From: Crossaster papposus
Lineage: Eukaryota; Echinodermata; Asteroidea; Velatida; Solasteridae
Direction of reading: 5' to 3'
Assembly: GCA_037893245.1 (NCBI GenBank)
Contig: JBAIAA010000095.1
Span: forward strand, 372,001 to 436,000
Length of the DNA stretch: 64,000 nt
Part shown: positions 43,394 to 56,710 of the stretch, piece by piece
Layout: the number at the start of each line of letters is the position of its first letter
Position numbering within the stretch: position 1 is the stretch's first letter
Program-made: the position numbers and the translations under genes
The notes under the pieces: model-generated
What the model saw: only the letters and a program-made list of their open reading frames with translations
The model's database searches: none
Told to the model about the DNA's origin: nothing

Positions 43394-44323
43394 CAGACGT
43401 TTTCCTAGTTCCGGATCGCAAAAACAATTCAGGCTGTTTTCGGCAAGTCTAATCCTCGAAATTCAAATGAAATAGGTTTAGTAGTTTACCTTAACTAATG
43501 GAGAAACTACAGTTTTTGTTTCGATATTTATGCTCTTCTTAATTTGAAAATACGACGTTTATACCGACAACACTTTTCCTAGTTGCGGATCGGTTTAACC
43601 AATTCCGGATCGGGTGAAAAAACGGCTTCGTACATGAAAAATAATCACGCTAGAACCAACCCGAATCAAGCCTATATTTCTGATAAAGTATTCATTAGTT
43701 TATATAAATACAGTTTCAAATACTTCAACTTCCAATAAAGTTTTTAAAAAAGACTTGCAAGGAAATGTTTTGAAATGTTTTGTCCGTGTAGCGTGCGCGA
43801 CCGGTACGTGCGCGCGGCAACGAGCGCGGCCGATAAACGTTGACCGATCACATCGCAGAACACGTCATATGAAAACGTTTGCGCGCGTGTAGTTGATGCA
43901 TGTATTTTACGCGCGATCCGGAGCTAGGAAAAGATTTACGTTCAGTCTTTGGCAGATTTTTTAATACTGGAGACTTTTAGACTTATTTTTACCCAACAAA
44001 TAATCGATGCATGAGTTTTATACAACTGTAGACTACAAAAAGGCATAAATGAAATCAAACGTTTTGAGTGACATGTCGCAGAATATTTGTTCGTGGTTTT
44101 GCGGCTCCCGTGATTTCTACAAACCGTCCAAACATGTCAAAGTACGAGTCGAAAATCTAGCCAAAACTCCTTTTCTGGATATTTTATTGAAAAGATATTT
44201 ATGTATCAAGAAGCTTGTATGTTTCTTTTCAAAATGCACTTCATCTAAAAAAAATAGTATTGGAGACCAAGCCATAAGAGGTAGGTTTTTATTTGAAGCG
44301 ATCCGGAACTAGGAAAACAACTG
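43394..44323. mobile_element. TA-flanked element with CCTAGTTCCGGATCG ends
   Basis: The left end CAGACGTTTTCCTAGTTCC and right end GGAACTAGGAAAACAACTG are inverted, flanked by TA (43392-43393, 44324-44325). The same motif recurs inside near 43571-43616 and 43915. A + strand ORF (44049-44312) has no known domain. It is Tc1/mariner-like by its ends only. Confidence 0.65.
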
Positions 44324-45055
44324 TACAACCAACACTAGCTGCGCAACGCCGATGATGACAGCGCCCTCTATATATAGTTTCTTTTTATTATACGAGTGAA
44401 ATTCTTTTATATGAGGCAAATATGGAACGAAGAGAAAAATAATGACACCAGGCGCGAACTGGTTAATGGAATTTGTCTGTGTCACATTTCGTTGTTTTTA
44501 AAATTGATCCACATACACCGTGTCCCAAAGATCAAGGTTTGACCCCAGTGAAGGGTTTAGTGAAGAATGTCAAACGAAGCTGGAGCAAAAAGTAACATAA
44601 ACACAAACAAAACACAATGTCTGCGGAACTGATCATTTGTATTTTCTATTTGGATTCCATTTAATATTCCGCACAACTACAGACAAACTTGTGGTTATAA
44701 ATAAACAAACTGCGATAAGGTAAATTAATTGTTAACAATTTAAAGGGTCTACGTTATGTGTTTTTTATTAGCTTAAATAAAAGATTATATTTGAATGAGT
44801 GATTTCTAGACTCCAGTAAATAAGTTAGAAAAACAATCATAAAGTGTTTTGGGAAAATGGCCCTGCCCCTAGAATGGTACATGCACCTCATCGGCATTAA
44901 AAATGTGCATAATCGTGACGTACATTTGGGAACTCGTTGGCCGGCCAGTAGCTGAGCTACAGCGGCCGTGCTGCTACGCACGTGCAATCGATGCAGAATC
45001 ATTCATTCCAGTTCGATCGTCGATTAGTTCTGGATTTTCTTTATTCTTCATAAAA
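44324..45055. other. Unit 5' flank before THAP copy 4
   Basis: Standard unit flank as 3783-4503. The frame upstream of the THAP ATG is open from 44903 in this copy. No other gene is seen. Confidence 0.42.
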
Positions 45056-45160
45056 ATGCCAGCCAGATGTGTTGCTGCAGGTTGCGGCAACACCAATAAA
45101 GCTGGTGTTAGCATGCATACATTTCCAATCATAAACTCCCAATCATCATTAATAAACTAA
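45056..45160 (+). CDS. THAP-domain N-terminal fragment, copy 4
   Basis: MPARCVAAGCGNTNKAG then VSMHTFP, identical to copy 1 over the THAP-like part, 34 residues. The leader upstream is open in frame for about 50 codons (CIIVTYIWELVGRPVAEL). It faces ZNF-8. Confidence 0.48.
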   Translation: MPARCVAAGCGNTNKAGVSMHTFPIINSQSSLIN

Positions 45161-45652
45161 GTTGGATTAATTGCCAGCACTAAGCATTTTGGCAATGTTT
45201 CCCATATGTAACCTGATACGTCAAAACCAGGCAAAAAGTCAATTTTGAGTTATCACATTTCCCAGCAAAACCTTGCTCTTTCAAATGCCAATTTGCTCTT
45301 GTAATTATTCCAAAGCTAAGCTATTAAATTTTGAAATCTGTATTTTTTTTGGTCAATTCTGAACAAAATCTTGAACAAAGTGTCATTTTTGTGAAAAATC
45401 TTGCCTCTCTAAAAGTGTTTTAAAAATACTTTTGGGATAAAATTCCAGTTTGCCATTTTGCAGCTGTTTCTCCATTCGTAGCTCAGCCCTGCCTGATTTT
45501 GGCATACCACATTACATGTATATGTATACATGTATTGCTAACGTGCTGTGTGGGTTCATTGATGTGTAGTTCCATTACTTTGAGGGGAAGAGCTTTTACA
45601 CTGGTCGCTCATCACCGAGATTGCCTTGCCCAATAAAGACTTTTCCACAGAT
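45161..45652. other. Conserved spacer before the ZNF-8 3' end
   Basis: Same blocks as 4609-5032 and 33716-34209. No gene is seen. Confidence 0.4.
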
Positions 45653-47288
<1,636 letters not shown>

Positions 47289-47289
47289 T

Positions 47290-50200
47290 TAGTCAGGTAG
47301 CTTAGGGATGGAATCGTGACCGACTGGCCCAAAGCACCAAATTTGGTAGGTACCTTCTATAGGCCCCAGAAATAAATTTTGGAAGGGGTGACACCAAAAA
47401 ATATTTTTGGAAGGTACCTAATTTGCATAATTTCAAAATGGCTGCAAAATCCTATACTTAAGCACTAATTTCGGTACATTTTTATCATTTGAAAGCAAAA
47501 GTCATTTTGAAATATTTACCTCGGTGGTTTTGTTTACATATTCTGCACTTAAACAACATTAATTAGCTGATGATGTGCCTAGGTAATTATGTTTAGTCAG
47601 AAATCCAAGATGGCCACGATAATAATAAATTAAGTATCGTGTTTTTTGGGAAGCGGCGTAATAATACATGTCACTCACCGTTTTTAATTTTTTTTAGAAC
47701 GATTCTCGGTCACCTGGGAAGGACATTAACGTGAAGGACGTGTAATACTGGGTTTTGTGGAATTTTCTTTCTTTTTCTGTGAGGCTATTAGGTTTTTTAA
47801 TTCTAATGGAGTGCTTTTGCAAGAAGGTATAGCTCAGAGAAACCGGTGTATGCAGGCATACTTCAAGGAATGATCAGTAAAAATTGTTTTTTTTGATCAA
47901 TTCTAGAGTTAGCTGCAGTGAATCAGAACTCATTTATGGGAGTTTATGGGAGTTGTCACAAGTCAGAACTTTTTCTCATCGTTTTCGTTATTTTTTTTGG
48001 AGATGCTGAAGCAGTTCTGCTGCGTGAAGTATTTTGTAGGTGTGTGGCTGGTCTACAGAGATAGATCTGTATAATTTATGATGTGCTGGTATGCCAGCAG
48101 TGTGGTTGCGTAACTATCCCGCCCAGAGCGTAATTCTTAATTTAAGTTTTTTTTGCTAGTGATATACGCTTCACATCAGGCCACATTTTTTTCGCGAGAT
48201 TGCAGTCTGTAGGAATGGGGGGGGGGGGGGGGGGGGGGGGGGGTTTCTTGTACAAGTTTCAAAAGAACCCCCTCCGTGCTTTTCGTTATTTTTTTGAGAC
48301 GCGGAAAATGTTCTGCTGACAAGTATCATATGGATTGTATTTGTGACTGGTCTATACAGAGATAGATCTGTAATTGTACGTTAACTAGTGGGAAAGTGGT
48401 TGTTTGACTGGTCTCTCCAGAGCGTAGTTCTTAACTCTTTTTTGTGTGTGTGTGTAAGATACGCATCTGGGGGTCAGTTCTAGCCACATTATCTCTGCTA
48501 GATGACAGTCAGTGGTTGGAGTTCGTGGACGGGCAAATACATCAAACGTCTGCAGGCCAATTGGGTTAGACATTCCCTAAAAGCGGGAGTTTCAAACCCT
48601 GTCTCGGGTTTTGGCGACGCGATGACTGGTTTGTGTATTGCAACAGTGGTCCCTTTGTTTTTCGTTCACACAGTGATTGATTATTACCGGTGATAATATG
48701 CCGTCCCCTCTTTTTTCCCCTTTTTTGGAAGGGGAGCAGGGCATATTTTCTGTGCTATATCATGCACTTCATCAGTCACCTTCTTATCATTTTCCCTTCC
48801 TTGTTTTTATTTGTGTGTCGGTTTATATGACGCGTGGCAAGGACAAGGGGGGGGTTTGACTTATTTATTTTGTTTTAGTCTTGAGATCCATTTCTTTGAT
48901 CATTGTTTTGTTCTTTCAATAGTTCCAATAGGATTTGCAGATTCTCCTCATCACGATTTTGTTCCTCTTGGTTGGATTGTGGAGATGCTTTAGTCCTAGA
49001 TTGAACAAGTTCTCCTTTTATGTTTTTGTGCCGTTTGTATGCCAGGATGGGTTGGGTATCAAATATCCTATTCAGATATTCATTTTCGCTAATCAAGGGC
49101 CAGTGTTTGAGGATAGCCCGTTTGAGGGCTGGGTGCGCGACATGTGGGTAGTATGGTAGGACGAACACCAGTGGGATATTGTTTTTGGTTTTTTCACGCT
49201 TAGGGTCCGCGGGAGTCTTGCCCCTTTGAGAAAGGAGGGCTAGGTCTTCGTTTGTGTATCCGCGCTTTTGAAGTTTGTCTTTGAAGAATTCAACCCTCTC
49301 CTCAAAGTCTTTTAAATGGGTACATATACGTTTGTATCTGGTCACTTCGCCCTTGATTAATCCGCCAAATACCGTCTTAGGGTGTGCTGAATCTCGAGCT
49401 AGGTACTGAAATGTATCAGTTTTTTTGGTAGCGACTCGAGTATCCAATATCCCTTCATGTATGAATCGTTCGCCTTTGTAGATAATAAGGTCGAGAAAAG
49501 TGACTTGGCGGTGCGAGATCTCAGACGTGAACTTCAGCATGGGATGAATTTTATTAAGTGATTGCACTAGGTCAGCAGCCTGCTTTTCATTTCCGTTAAA
49601 GATTATAAGAACATCGTCTCTATATCTCATGTACCTCACAATTGAAGGATTGTGAGGAAGGAATTTTGTCTTGTTCGTATTTGAATAGGGTTATGTCACA
49701 AATCTCCGGACTGCATTCGCTGCCCATGGCCACGCCAATTTTTTGTCTGAAAAACTTGCCATTGAATTCAAACGTGTTTCGACGCGTAATGAGTTCAAGG
49801 AGACTTCGCGCGTGGTCTGTCGTGGGCTTGGGTATTGCGTATAGTCTGTCGTCGGCCATTGAAAGTGCGTCACAAACTGATTCAATTGTCTCATCTTATG
49901 GGCAGTTAGTGTACATGGATACTATATCCAGTGTTATCAATAAGTTATCTTGCTCCAATGTCAGGTTATTTAGTTTTTCAAGCACATGCCCGGAATCGCG
50001 TGTGTATCTGCTTTGCTGTTTGACAATTGGGAGCAAGAAATAGTCTATGTATTTGGATATGGATTGAGTCGGTCCTCCGCAACCACTAATGATTGGCCTC
50101 CCCACGAACCGTGTTCCTTCTGGTACTTTTTTGTGAACTTTCGGTAGGAGGTAAAGGCAAGATGTTTTAATGTCGTGTCGTGGATTTCGAGCTCAAACTT

Positions 50201-51275
50201 TTTCTCTTTTTTTGGAATAGTGTCGTAATCAAAAAGAATGAAATAATAAAGCAATCTCTAAAAAAATAAAAATTATATAATAATTTGTTTTTAAGAGTAG
50301 TGGTAGAAACCGGTGTGTGCAGGCCGATATTAAGAGATATCCTTTGAAGAAGGATAAGAAGGGGGTTTGTGCACGTGTCGGTTGCACCACAATTAACCCC
50401 GTATTTTTTTTATTTTTTTTTGCTTTGTATTTAATGGGGGAGGTTCTGCTGAAAAGGGCGCCTTATTGAGATTCCTGATTAAACGTGTGCAACAAGAGTG
50501 CCTTCTTTTTAAGAAATGTTTTTTTTTTTTTTTTTACCCAAAAAAAAGAATTGTGTTTAGTAAAGCTGTTGAAAAATAAAACCTTGTTTTTATAGTTAAG
50601 GTTAAATTGGGTTTCGAGATGTGTGGAGTGAGGAATAGCTATATTCGTTTCTTGTGAGTTTAGGGAATAGGGCTACACCAAATATTAATACTGTTTTTGT
50701 CAAGGAAAGGAAACTGAAAAGAATGTAACATATTGGGTCGAGAGTAAAGAAAGATAATATCCCCTAGCGATAAGAGAATAACTTTTCCAAACATACGACA
50801 GGAAGGATAAAAACAATTTTTGTATTGGCAAATTGAAGCCCACCTCCAAATTGTAGGTGCAAATAATAAAACAAATATATAAAATTGTACACTGAATCTT
50901 TCTAAATGAATTATTCATCAAATCACTAATAATTATGTTGTAATTAGTCTTAATTAGTGATAATTAGTTATAAGCATCAGTCTACTTTGACTTTAAAGTA
51001 AAACATACATAACTCGAACCCTATCAATAATTAATATAGGGCCAAATACAGCACTCAACTGAAACAAAATCGCCACATAATTTTTAAAAAGATTTTATAT
51101 GCAAATTAGGCACCAAATTAGATTTATGCAAATTAGGTACCCTTCCAAGATAATTTTCAGGTGTCACTCCTTCTAAATATCTTCCCTAGGACCAAAAGAA
51201 TATATCTACCAAGTTTGGTGCTTTGGGCCAGTCGGTCACGATCTCGTCAAAATTTGGACCTAAGCAACCTGACTA
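47290..51275. mobile_element. 4-kb inverted-repeat element carrying a reverse transcriptase remnant
   Basis: Ends TAGTCAGGTAGCTTAGG and CCTAAGCAACCTGACTA are inverted. The repeats extend about 150-180 bp and share CGTGACCGACTGGCCCAAAG. ATT flanks both sides (47287-47289, 51276-51278). Undisturbed paralogs read GATGCAATTAGGAAAAA (35411). Inside are a direct repeat of about 130 bp (near 48000 and 48290), a run of 27 G (48217-48243) and a minus-strand reverse transcriptase at 48875-50215. No DNA transposase was recognised. Confidence 0.82.
48875..50215 (-). pseudogene. Penelope-type reverse transcriptase remnant
   Basis: Read on the minus strand with at least two frame changes: LPKVHKKVPEGTRFVGRP and IISGCGGPTQSISKYID (fingers region), LLITLDIVSMYTNCP (motif A with its Asp), IGVAMGSECSPEICD (motif B-like), RYRDDVLIIF (motif C, YRDD), FLDLIIYKGERF, DTFQYL and GLIKGEVTRYKRICTH (thumb). 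This order is typical of Penelope-like retroelements. No GIY-YIG endonuclease follows the C-terminal Gln/Asn/Glu-rich tail. It differs clearly from the two Penelope-like copies at 51703 and 58086 and is a separate lineage. It is inactive because of the frame changes. Confidence 0.8.
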
Positions 51276-51289
51276 ATTAGGAAAAATAA

Positions 51290-51560
51290 CACTCCTGTCA
51301 CCAGGGCCAATCACAAACAAAACTGTTGCCATTGGTCGGAGTTAAAATAAAAAATGGATTTTTTTGTGATTGGTCTAGTAATGGTATGGGTCAATGTTGG
51401 CAATGTCTGCTACATGTACATGTAATTAACTCACCACTGTACGTTGTGCTACGACCCCACAATCTGCAGAAAGATCTTGTACTAAGTTGTAGTCAATTCA
51501 ATTCAGACAGCCTCGCCAGAATTGTCTCAGTCGGTACAGCCTAAAGAAGAGAAAGTGAAA
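51290..51560 (-). other. Putative upstream region and leader exon (unit of ZNF-8)
   Basis: CCAAT segment at 51300-51370 and leader block with donor GTGAGTTAATT at 51434; the exon begins at 51435. In this unit the element at 47290 separates them from ZNF-8. Confidence 0.4.
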
Positions 51561-51702
51561 TGGGGCGAGTTGGTAAGGGGAAAGTCGCCCAGTTGACCTA
51601 TACTAGACTAGGCTGAGTAATTGTTGTCACTGTAAACCAGTTAAGCCGTGTACGTTGAGGCATTGGAGAAATAATTCGTAATCATTCTCCTCCGATCCTC
51701 TC

Positions 51703-53866
51703 CGTCCAACTCCCCGTACTGTGAACCAGGTACAGCTCAGCCAAGATCTCACGAAAAGGTATCGGAGGATCCGTCTCCGTGAGTTTTTTCTTGATTCCGA
51801 CCCTTGTGACCCAGAACCCTTCCGTGTCAAGAGCGCATGGGTACCCCCCAAGAATCGTGTACCAGCCCTTAAACGTATGTTCAAGTTGTCAATACCCAAG
51901 TCACTAACCCTGGTAACTTTCCCCACAGGACCCATGATAACCTCCCCAGAGAAGAGCGCCTTGCACTTTTGCTTTGCGTTCTCGTACTGACATCATCATC
52001 AAGCCAGCTGATAAAGGCTCAGCCGTGGTCATCATGGATCGTCAGCAGTACATCGACGAGGCCCACGGCCAGTTGGACAATCGTACTAACTACATGTATA
52101 TCTGCCTCGACTCTGATCCCACAGGTACATTTTCTCGAGAGATACAGCAGTTGCTTGAGGACATGCGATCACGTGACCAACTGTCAAAGAAAGCTCACAA
52201 ATTTCTTTTACCAACTGACTGTAGAACTGCTAGGTTCTATCTTCTAAGATTCACAAGACTGGTAACCCTGGTAGGCCCATCGTCTCGGGTAATGGGTCAC
52301 CCACGGAACACATCTCCCTGTTTATTGGCAGTTTTCTTAAACCCCTTGTCCCTAGGATTCCATCATACATCCATGACACCCCAGACTTCTTGTGCAAGCT
52401 CGAAGGAATCAAAGACCAGATTCCCAGAACGGCCACCATTGGGACGTTTTATGTCTCATCCTTGTACGCCAACATACCACATGAAGAAGGTATTCTTGCC
52501 TGTTCCATTACCATAGCTAGGGCAGGACGCACGACCCCTCCCATAACTGACATTCGCGCCCTCATGAAACTTGTACTAACAAATTAATTTTTTCTTCCTA
52601 GAAAAGCACTATCTACAGATATATGGCACTGCAATGAGTACTCGCATGGCACCCTCCTTTGCATGCCTCTTCATGGGCGACCCAGAGGAACTAATGCTTG
52701 CCTGAGCACCGTGCCGTCCCTGGATCTGGTGGAGATACATTGATGATGTATTTTTCATCTGGACCAGTGATGAGGACAGTCTGCTGACTTTCACTAATCA
52801 CATGAATTGCTTCCACAGGACCATCAAGTTCACATCAGAGTACTCACATCATCAGGCCCACTTCCTGGATATCACCATCCACAGGGAGGATAACCTAATA
52901 ACCATTGATCTGTATTCTAAACACACAGACACACACCAGTATCTCCACTTCTCCGGCTGTCACCCTATGCATTGTAAGTCTCGTATAGCATTTAGTCAGG
53001 CCCTCAGACTCAAAAGGATTTGTTTTAACGACGATGATTTCTCCCGCCATTCACAGATACTGAAGAATAACTTGGTTGCCAGTGGTCACAGCTCCCACCA
53101 AGTTCAACGTGCCATTGCCAAAGCCAAAGCCAAAGCCGTACCCAGAAATTTGGCTCTAAAGGTAAAGGCCCCCCAGGCTGATGCCAAACCCTAGAGTAAG
53201 ACCCCCCCTCCCCCCCCCCCCTGGTGACTACCTTTCACCCCAGTCTCCTTTCTCTTCGCAAAATCACTAACGACAGCCACCACATTCTCCACACTTCAGA
53301 TCGCTTTGTCCGTGCCATCCCAGACAGCCCTGTATTGGCTTATAGATCGACGCCCTCGTAATCTACGAGACCTCCTTGTTCGAGCCGAAGTTCCCTGCTT
53401 GGATGCATCTCCTCCCATCCAGCACGGAACTTTCAAGTGCAGTTCCAGATGTGTGGTTTGCCAGATCCACATCCAGGAGTCTGACTCCTTTTCTGGCCAC
53501 TCTTCTAGTACCACCCATATAATTATTGGTAACATCACTTGTAGTACATCTAATGTCATATATCTCATCTCTTGCAGGTTTTGTGGAGTTCATTATGTCG
53601 GAGAGACCAAACATGGATACCCCCGTCAGTCATCACTTCAACCAGCCTAACCATTGCATTTCTGAAATGATTCTACAGGGCATAGAATCACTTGGCCATC
53701 GGAAAGACATCATAAAAATGTTTTGACCTCAAACAAATTGCAACAAACATTTTTTTTCACCACGATGCATTTCTAAAAGTCAACACAATGACATATTAAT
53801 GAAATATTAAGATCTTGTTAAGATCGAAATATTAGGCCCCCTTTAATTTATTTGATTTCTTTAAGA
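51703..53866 (+). mobile_element. Penelope-like retroelement, copy 1 (dead)
   Basis: About 2.1 kb from GTCCAACTCCCCG to AGATCTTGTTAAGATCGAAA. The order of domains on + is N-terminal conserved region (KPADKGSAVVIMD, about 51995), reverse transcriptase (about 52100-53000) and GIY-YIG endonuclease (about 53440-53620). It sits directly on ZNF remnants at its right. Flanks and shared defects show it is a duplicate of the copy at 58086. Confidence 0.85.
51721..53650 (+). pseudogene. Penelope-like reverse transcriptase and GIY-YIG endonuclease remnant
   Basis: Seen in order: KPADKGSAVVIMDRQQYID, the template-binding region, GTFYVSSLYANIPHEEG where motif A should have Asp at the Tyr, RYIDDVFFIW (motif C intact), HFLDITIHRED-like thumb, then a CxxC pair (CVVCQIH) and VIYLISCRFCGVHYVGET, the GIY-YIG core. 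Defects: several frame changes, an extra T before the FFFLEKHYL stretch, a TGA after ELMLA, and a deletion after the endonuclease core. Both the lost catalytic Asp and the TGA are shared with copy 2, so the element was already dead when duplicated. Confidence 0.85.
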
Positions 53867-54138
53867 TTACTTTGTTTATTAAAAGCTTTACCACAATCCC
53901 GTCATGTCTCTTTAGATCATGTTGTTGAGTAAGGCTTTACCACAGGTATCACAAACAAATGGTTTCTCACCAATGTGAATCCTGCCCGTCGTGCATCCTT
54001 AAACTATTTTGGAATGTAAATGCTAACCCACAAGTTTCACAAACAAATAGTTTCTCACCAGAGTGAATCCTCTCATGTTCTTTAAGATTATGTCATTGAA
54101 TAAAGGATTTACCACAGGTTTCACAAACAAATGTTTTT
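53867..54138 (-). pseudogene. ZNF finger remnants beyond ZNF-9
   Basis: Three to four degraded fingers in mixed frames ([10 protein letters not shown], an FQNG-like finger, a HDLKRH half) separate the Penelope copy from ZNF-9. They are the former C-terminus of ZNF-9 cut off by the 2-base deletion. Confidence 0.7.
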
Positions 54139-55107
54139 TCACCAGTGTGAATCCTCATGTGCTTTACGATGACTTTGTTTAGTAAAAGCTTTACCACAGG
54201 TCTCGCAAACAAATGGTTTCTCACCAGTGTGAATCCTCTCATGTTCTTTAAGATGACTCCGTTTAGTAAAAGCTTTACCACAGGTCTCACAAACAAATGG
54301 CTTCTCATCAGTGTGAGTCCTCTCATGTATTTTAAGACTACTTCGTTGAGTAAAAGCTTTACCACAGGTTTCACAAACAAAAGGTTTCTCACCAGTGTGA
54401 ATCCTCTCATGTTCTTTGAGATGACTTTGTTGAGTAAAAGCCTTACCACAGGTCTCACAAACAAATGGTTTCTCACCAGTGTGAATTCTCTCATGTTCTT
54501 TAAGATGACTACGTTTAGTAAAAGCTTTACCACAGGTCTCACAAACAAATGGTTTCTCACCAGTGTGAATCCTCTCATGTATTGTAAGACTACTTCGTTG
54601 AGTAAAAGCTTTACCACAGGTCTCACATACAAATGGTTTCTCACCAATTTGAATCCCGTCATGTCTCTTTAGATCATGTTGTTGAGTAAAAGCTTTACCA
54701 CAGGTCTCACAAACAAATGGTTTCTCACCAGAGTGAATCTTCTCATGTTCTTTAAGATTACTTTGGTTAGGAAAAGCTAAACCACAGGTCTCACAAACAA
54801 ATGTTTTTTCACTAGTGTGAATCCTCTCATGTTTTTTAAGATTAGTTCGTCGAGTAGAAGCTTTACCACAGGTCTCACAAACAAATGGTTTCTCACCAGT
54901 GTGAATCCTTTCATGTTTTTTTAGATTATTTCGTTGAGTAAAAGCTTTACCACAGGTCTCACAAACAAATGGTTTTTCACCAGTGTGAATCCTCTCATGT
55001 TCTTTAAGATGACTTCGTCTAGTAAAAGCTTTACCACAGGTCTCACAATTAAGTAAAGGTTTCTCTTCCTTGTTGACCCTCTGGTGGTCAGGTCTTCTTG
55101 TGTCCAT
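54139..55107 (-). CDS. ZNF-9: C2H2 zinc-finger protein, 11 fingers
   Basis: From ATG 55107 ([16 protein letters not shown]) it encodes 322 residues; an in-frame ATG also lies at 55140. There are eleven fingers. Finger 3 has GKAST (core Phe lost), finger 4 has GLAFPNQSN, and finger 5 ends HDGIQ so its last His is lost. Finger 5 ([13 protein letters not shown]) is the full version of the half finger fused in ZNF-3 and ZNF-7. The end KAHEDSHW-stop comes from the 2-base deletion shared with ZNF-6. A type 1 gene with acceptor at 55297. The remaining open frame may still make a shortened DNA-binding protein. Confidence 0.8.
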   Translation of the reverse strand: MDTRRPDHQRVNKEEKPLLNCETCGKAFTRRSHLKEHERIHTGEKPFVCETCGKAFTQRNNLKKHERIHTGEKPFVCETCGKASTRRTNLKKHERIHTSEKTFVCETCGLAFPNQSNLKEHEKIHSGEKPFVCETCGKAFTQQHDLKRHDGIQIGEKPFVCETCGKAFTQRSSLTIHERIHTGEKPFVCETCGKAFTKRSHLKEHERIHTGEKPFVCETCGKAFTQQSHLKEHERIHTGEKPFVCETCGKAFTQRSSLKIHERTHTDEKPFVCETCGKAFTKRSHLKEHERIHTGEKPFVCETCGKAFTKQSHRKAHEDSHW

Positions 55108-55297
55108 TTTGCTGCAGTGTTTAGGACGATGAATTACCATACGTACGTCTGTACCATACGTCTCAACAGATTGCTTGAGCGTGTGTTAGCGTCGTCACCA
55201 GTGCTGCATGCTACTCTCCTCCTCAAGTCTCTCTTTGATCGACTCAAAGTCTTCAGATTCCAGACAGGACTCTGCTGTCAGTGTCTCACCGGAAAAC
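55108..55297 (-). other. 5' part of the ZNF-9 finger exon with splice acceptor
   Basis: GTTTTAACACAG precedes the exon at 55297. The acidic frame is fully open here (ESCLESEDFESIKERLEEE) to MQHW-stop. In the ZNF frame this copy has a duplicated ACGTACG near 55140. Confidence 0.4.
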
Positions 55298-55570
55298 CTG
55301 TGTTAAAACACAAGCAAATAATGTGCTTCACTACACATTTGGACCATAACTACAAGAAATGTTTTAACCATTGAGGGCCGGGTTTATTTTCAAGTCACTG
55401 AGACCACTGGCGGGATTATTTTTCATTGTTTTTTTTTTTTTATTCAGTAAAATATTCCTGTTTTGAAACAAGACGCAGTTTATTAGCACCGTTATTTACA
55501 GGTTTTTGCCAACATTCTGTTGTCTAGGGCATTTTTTCTCTCTGCAGGCGTGATATTACGTCAACCGCTA

Positions 55571-55897
55571 CAGGCCCGTATGCAGGATTTTTTATGGGGG
55601 GTGCAAATTTGTACTGATAGGACCAAAAAATGGGACCAAATTTTGTCGTGTGCCAGTTTCGTTATTTCTACCTCAAAATACCATTACTACCCCGGAAAAT
55701 GTGGACCTTATGGTAATTTGGGGGGCGAATTTGTACTGTTGGGACCAAAAATGGGACCAAATTTTTTCGTGTGCCAGTACAGTTATTTCTACATCAAAAT
55801 ACCATTATTTAAATGTGAACCTTTTGGTAATTTGGGGGGTGCGTACGCACCCGTCGCACCCCCCCCCCCCCCCCCCCCCCCCCTGCATACGGGCCTG
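55571..55897. mobile_element. CAGGCCCGTATGCAGG MITE, copy 2
   Basis: Same ends and same insertion point as 19551-19781, with CGCTA on the left and CACTA on the right. It is longer (327 bp) because a segment of about 100 bp (GGGACCAAATTTT, then TCGTGTGCCAGT) is present twice. Confidence 0.8.
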
Positions 55898-56585
55898 CAC
55901 TACTCACCATAAATTCTGACGCTTGTGTATACGTCATCCGTGGAACTACACACAGGGCCGGGGACAATTGTTCGCGGTAAAAGCTAAAAAGCACCCTTTC
56001 ATCAAGAATTTCAAGGGAGACTAAAGGAACAATAGTTGGGAAATTTGAATGTCAAGAAACTACTGAATGCAGCTGAAAATCCTCAGCTGTATGAATTTAA
56101 TGGAGACAATGCAACTAGGTGTTCAATAGGCCTAATCACTGAAGCGTGATGCCACAACATAGCGTATTATACACCTCCACTGCGTCAACGAAGCATGCTT
56201 GGCAACGTTGACGTATATTCACGTCCACCGCTGTGTATGCCATACATGACAGTCGTGTATACCTGTCCACTGTAGTGCTACTGCTAGCGGGTAGCTTTTG
56301 GCATAAATACATGTCAACCTCAACAACGAAGGTAACTTTTGCAGCGGAATTAAACTGCTGTGCCGGACGAATTAACGCGTCATCTGTGGATAGTAAACAA
56401 TTTTTTCGGGCCTAGCTCGGGATGTATTCGCGTTCGTTTTTGAATCTCAGAATTTTTTGTCAAATATGTATACGTCCTGCAGCACTAGTATTCGTTAATT
56501 TCCAGCAAAGTTTACCAAAATTACAACAAAATTGGTATGGGTCAATGTTGGCAATATCTGCTACATGTACATGTAAATAACTCAC
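55898..56585. other. ZNF-9 intron-like segment with conserved small ORF, copy 3
   Basis: Matches 19782-20775, including the small minus-strand frame (about 56170-56380) with a 6-base in-frame difference (GTGCTACTGCTAGCGG). The CCAAT part is deleted. No other gene is seen. Confidence 0.35.
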
Positions 56586-56710
56586 CAGTGTACGTTGTGC
56601 TACGACCCCACAATCTGCAGAAAGATCTTGTACTAAGTTGTCGTCAATTCAATTCAGACAGCCTCGCCAGAATTGTCTCACAGTACAGCCTAATGAAGAG
56701 AAGGTGAAAT
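56586..56710 (-). other. Putative ZNF leader exon (unit of ZNF-9)
   Basis: Donor GTGAGTTATT at 56585 and the conserved block. The upstream ORF start now reads GTGAGACAATTCTGG here. Confidence 0.4.

Noticed and set aside
51627-51935. Minus-strand ORF over the start of the Penelope copy
   Set aside because: Opposite strand of the recognised retroelement, without its own features.
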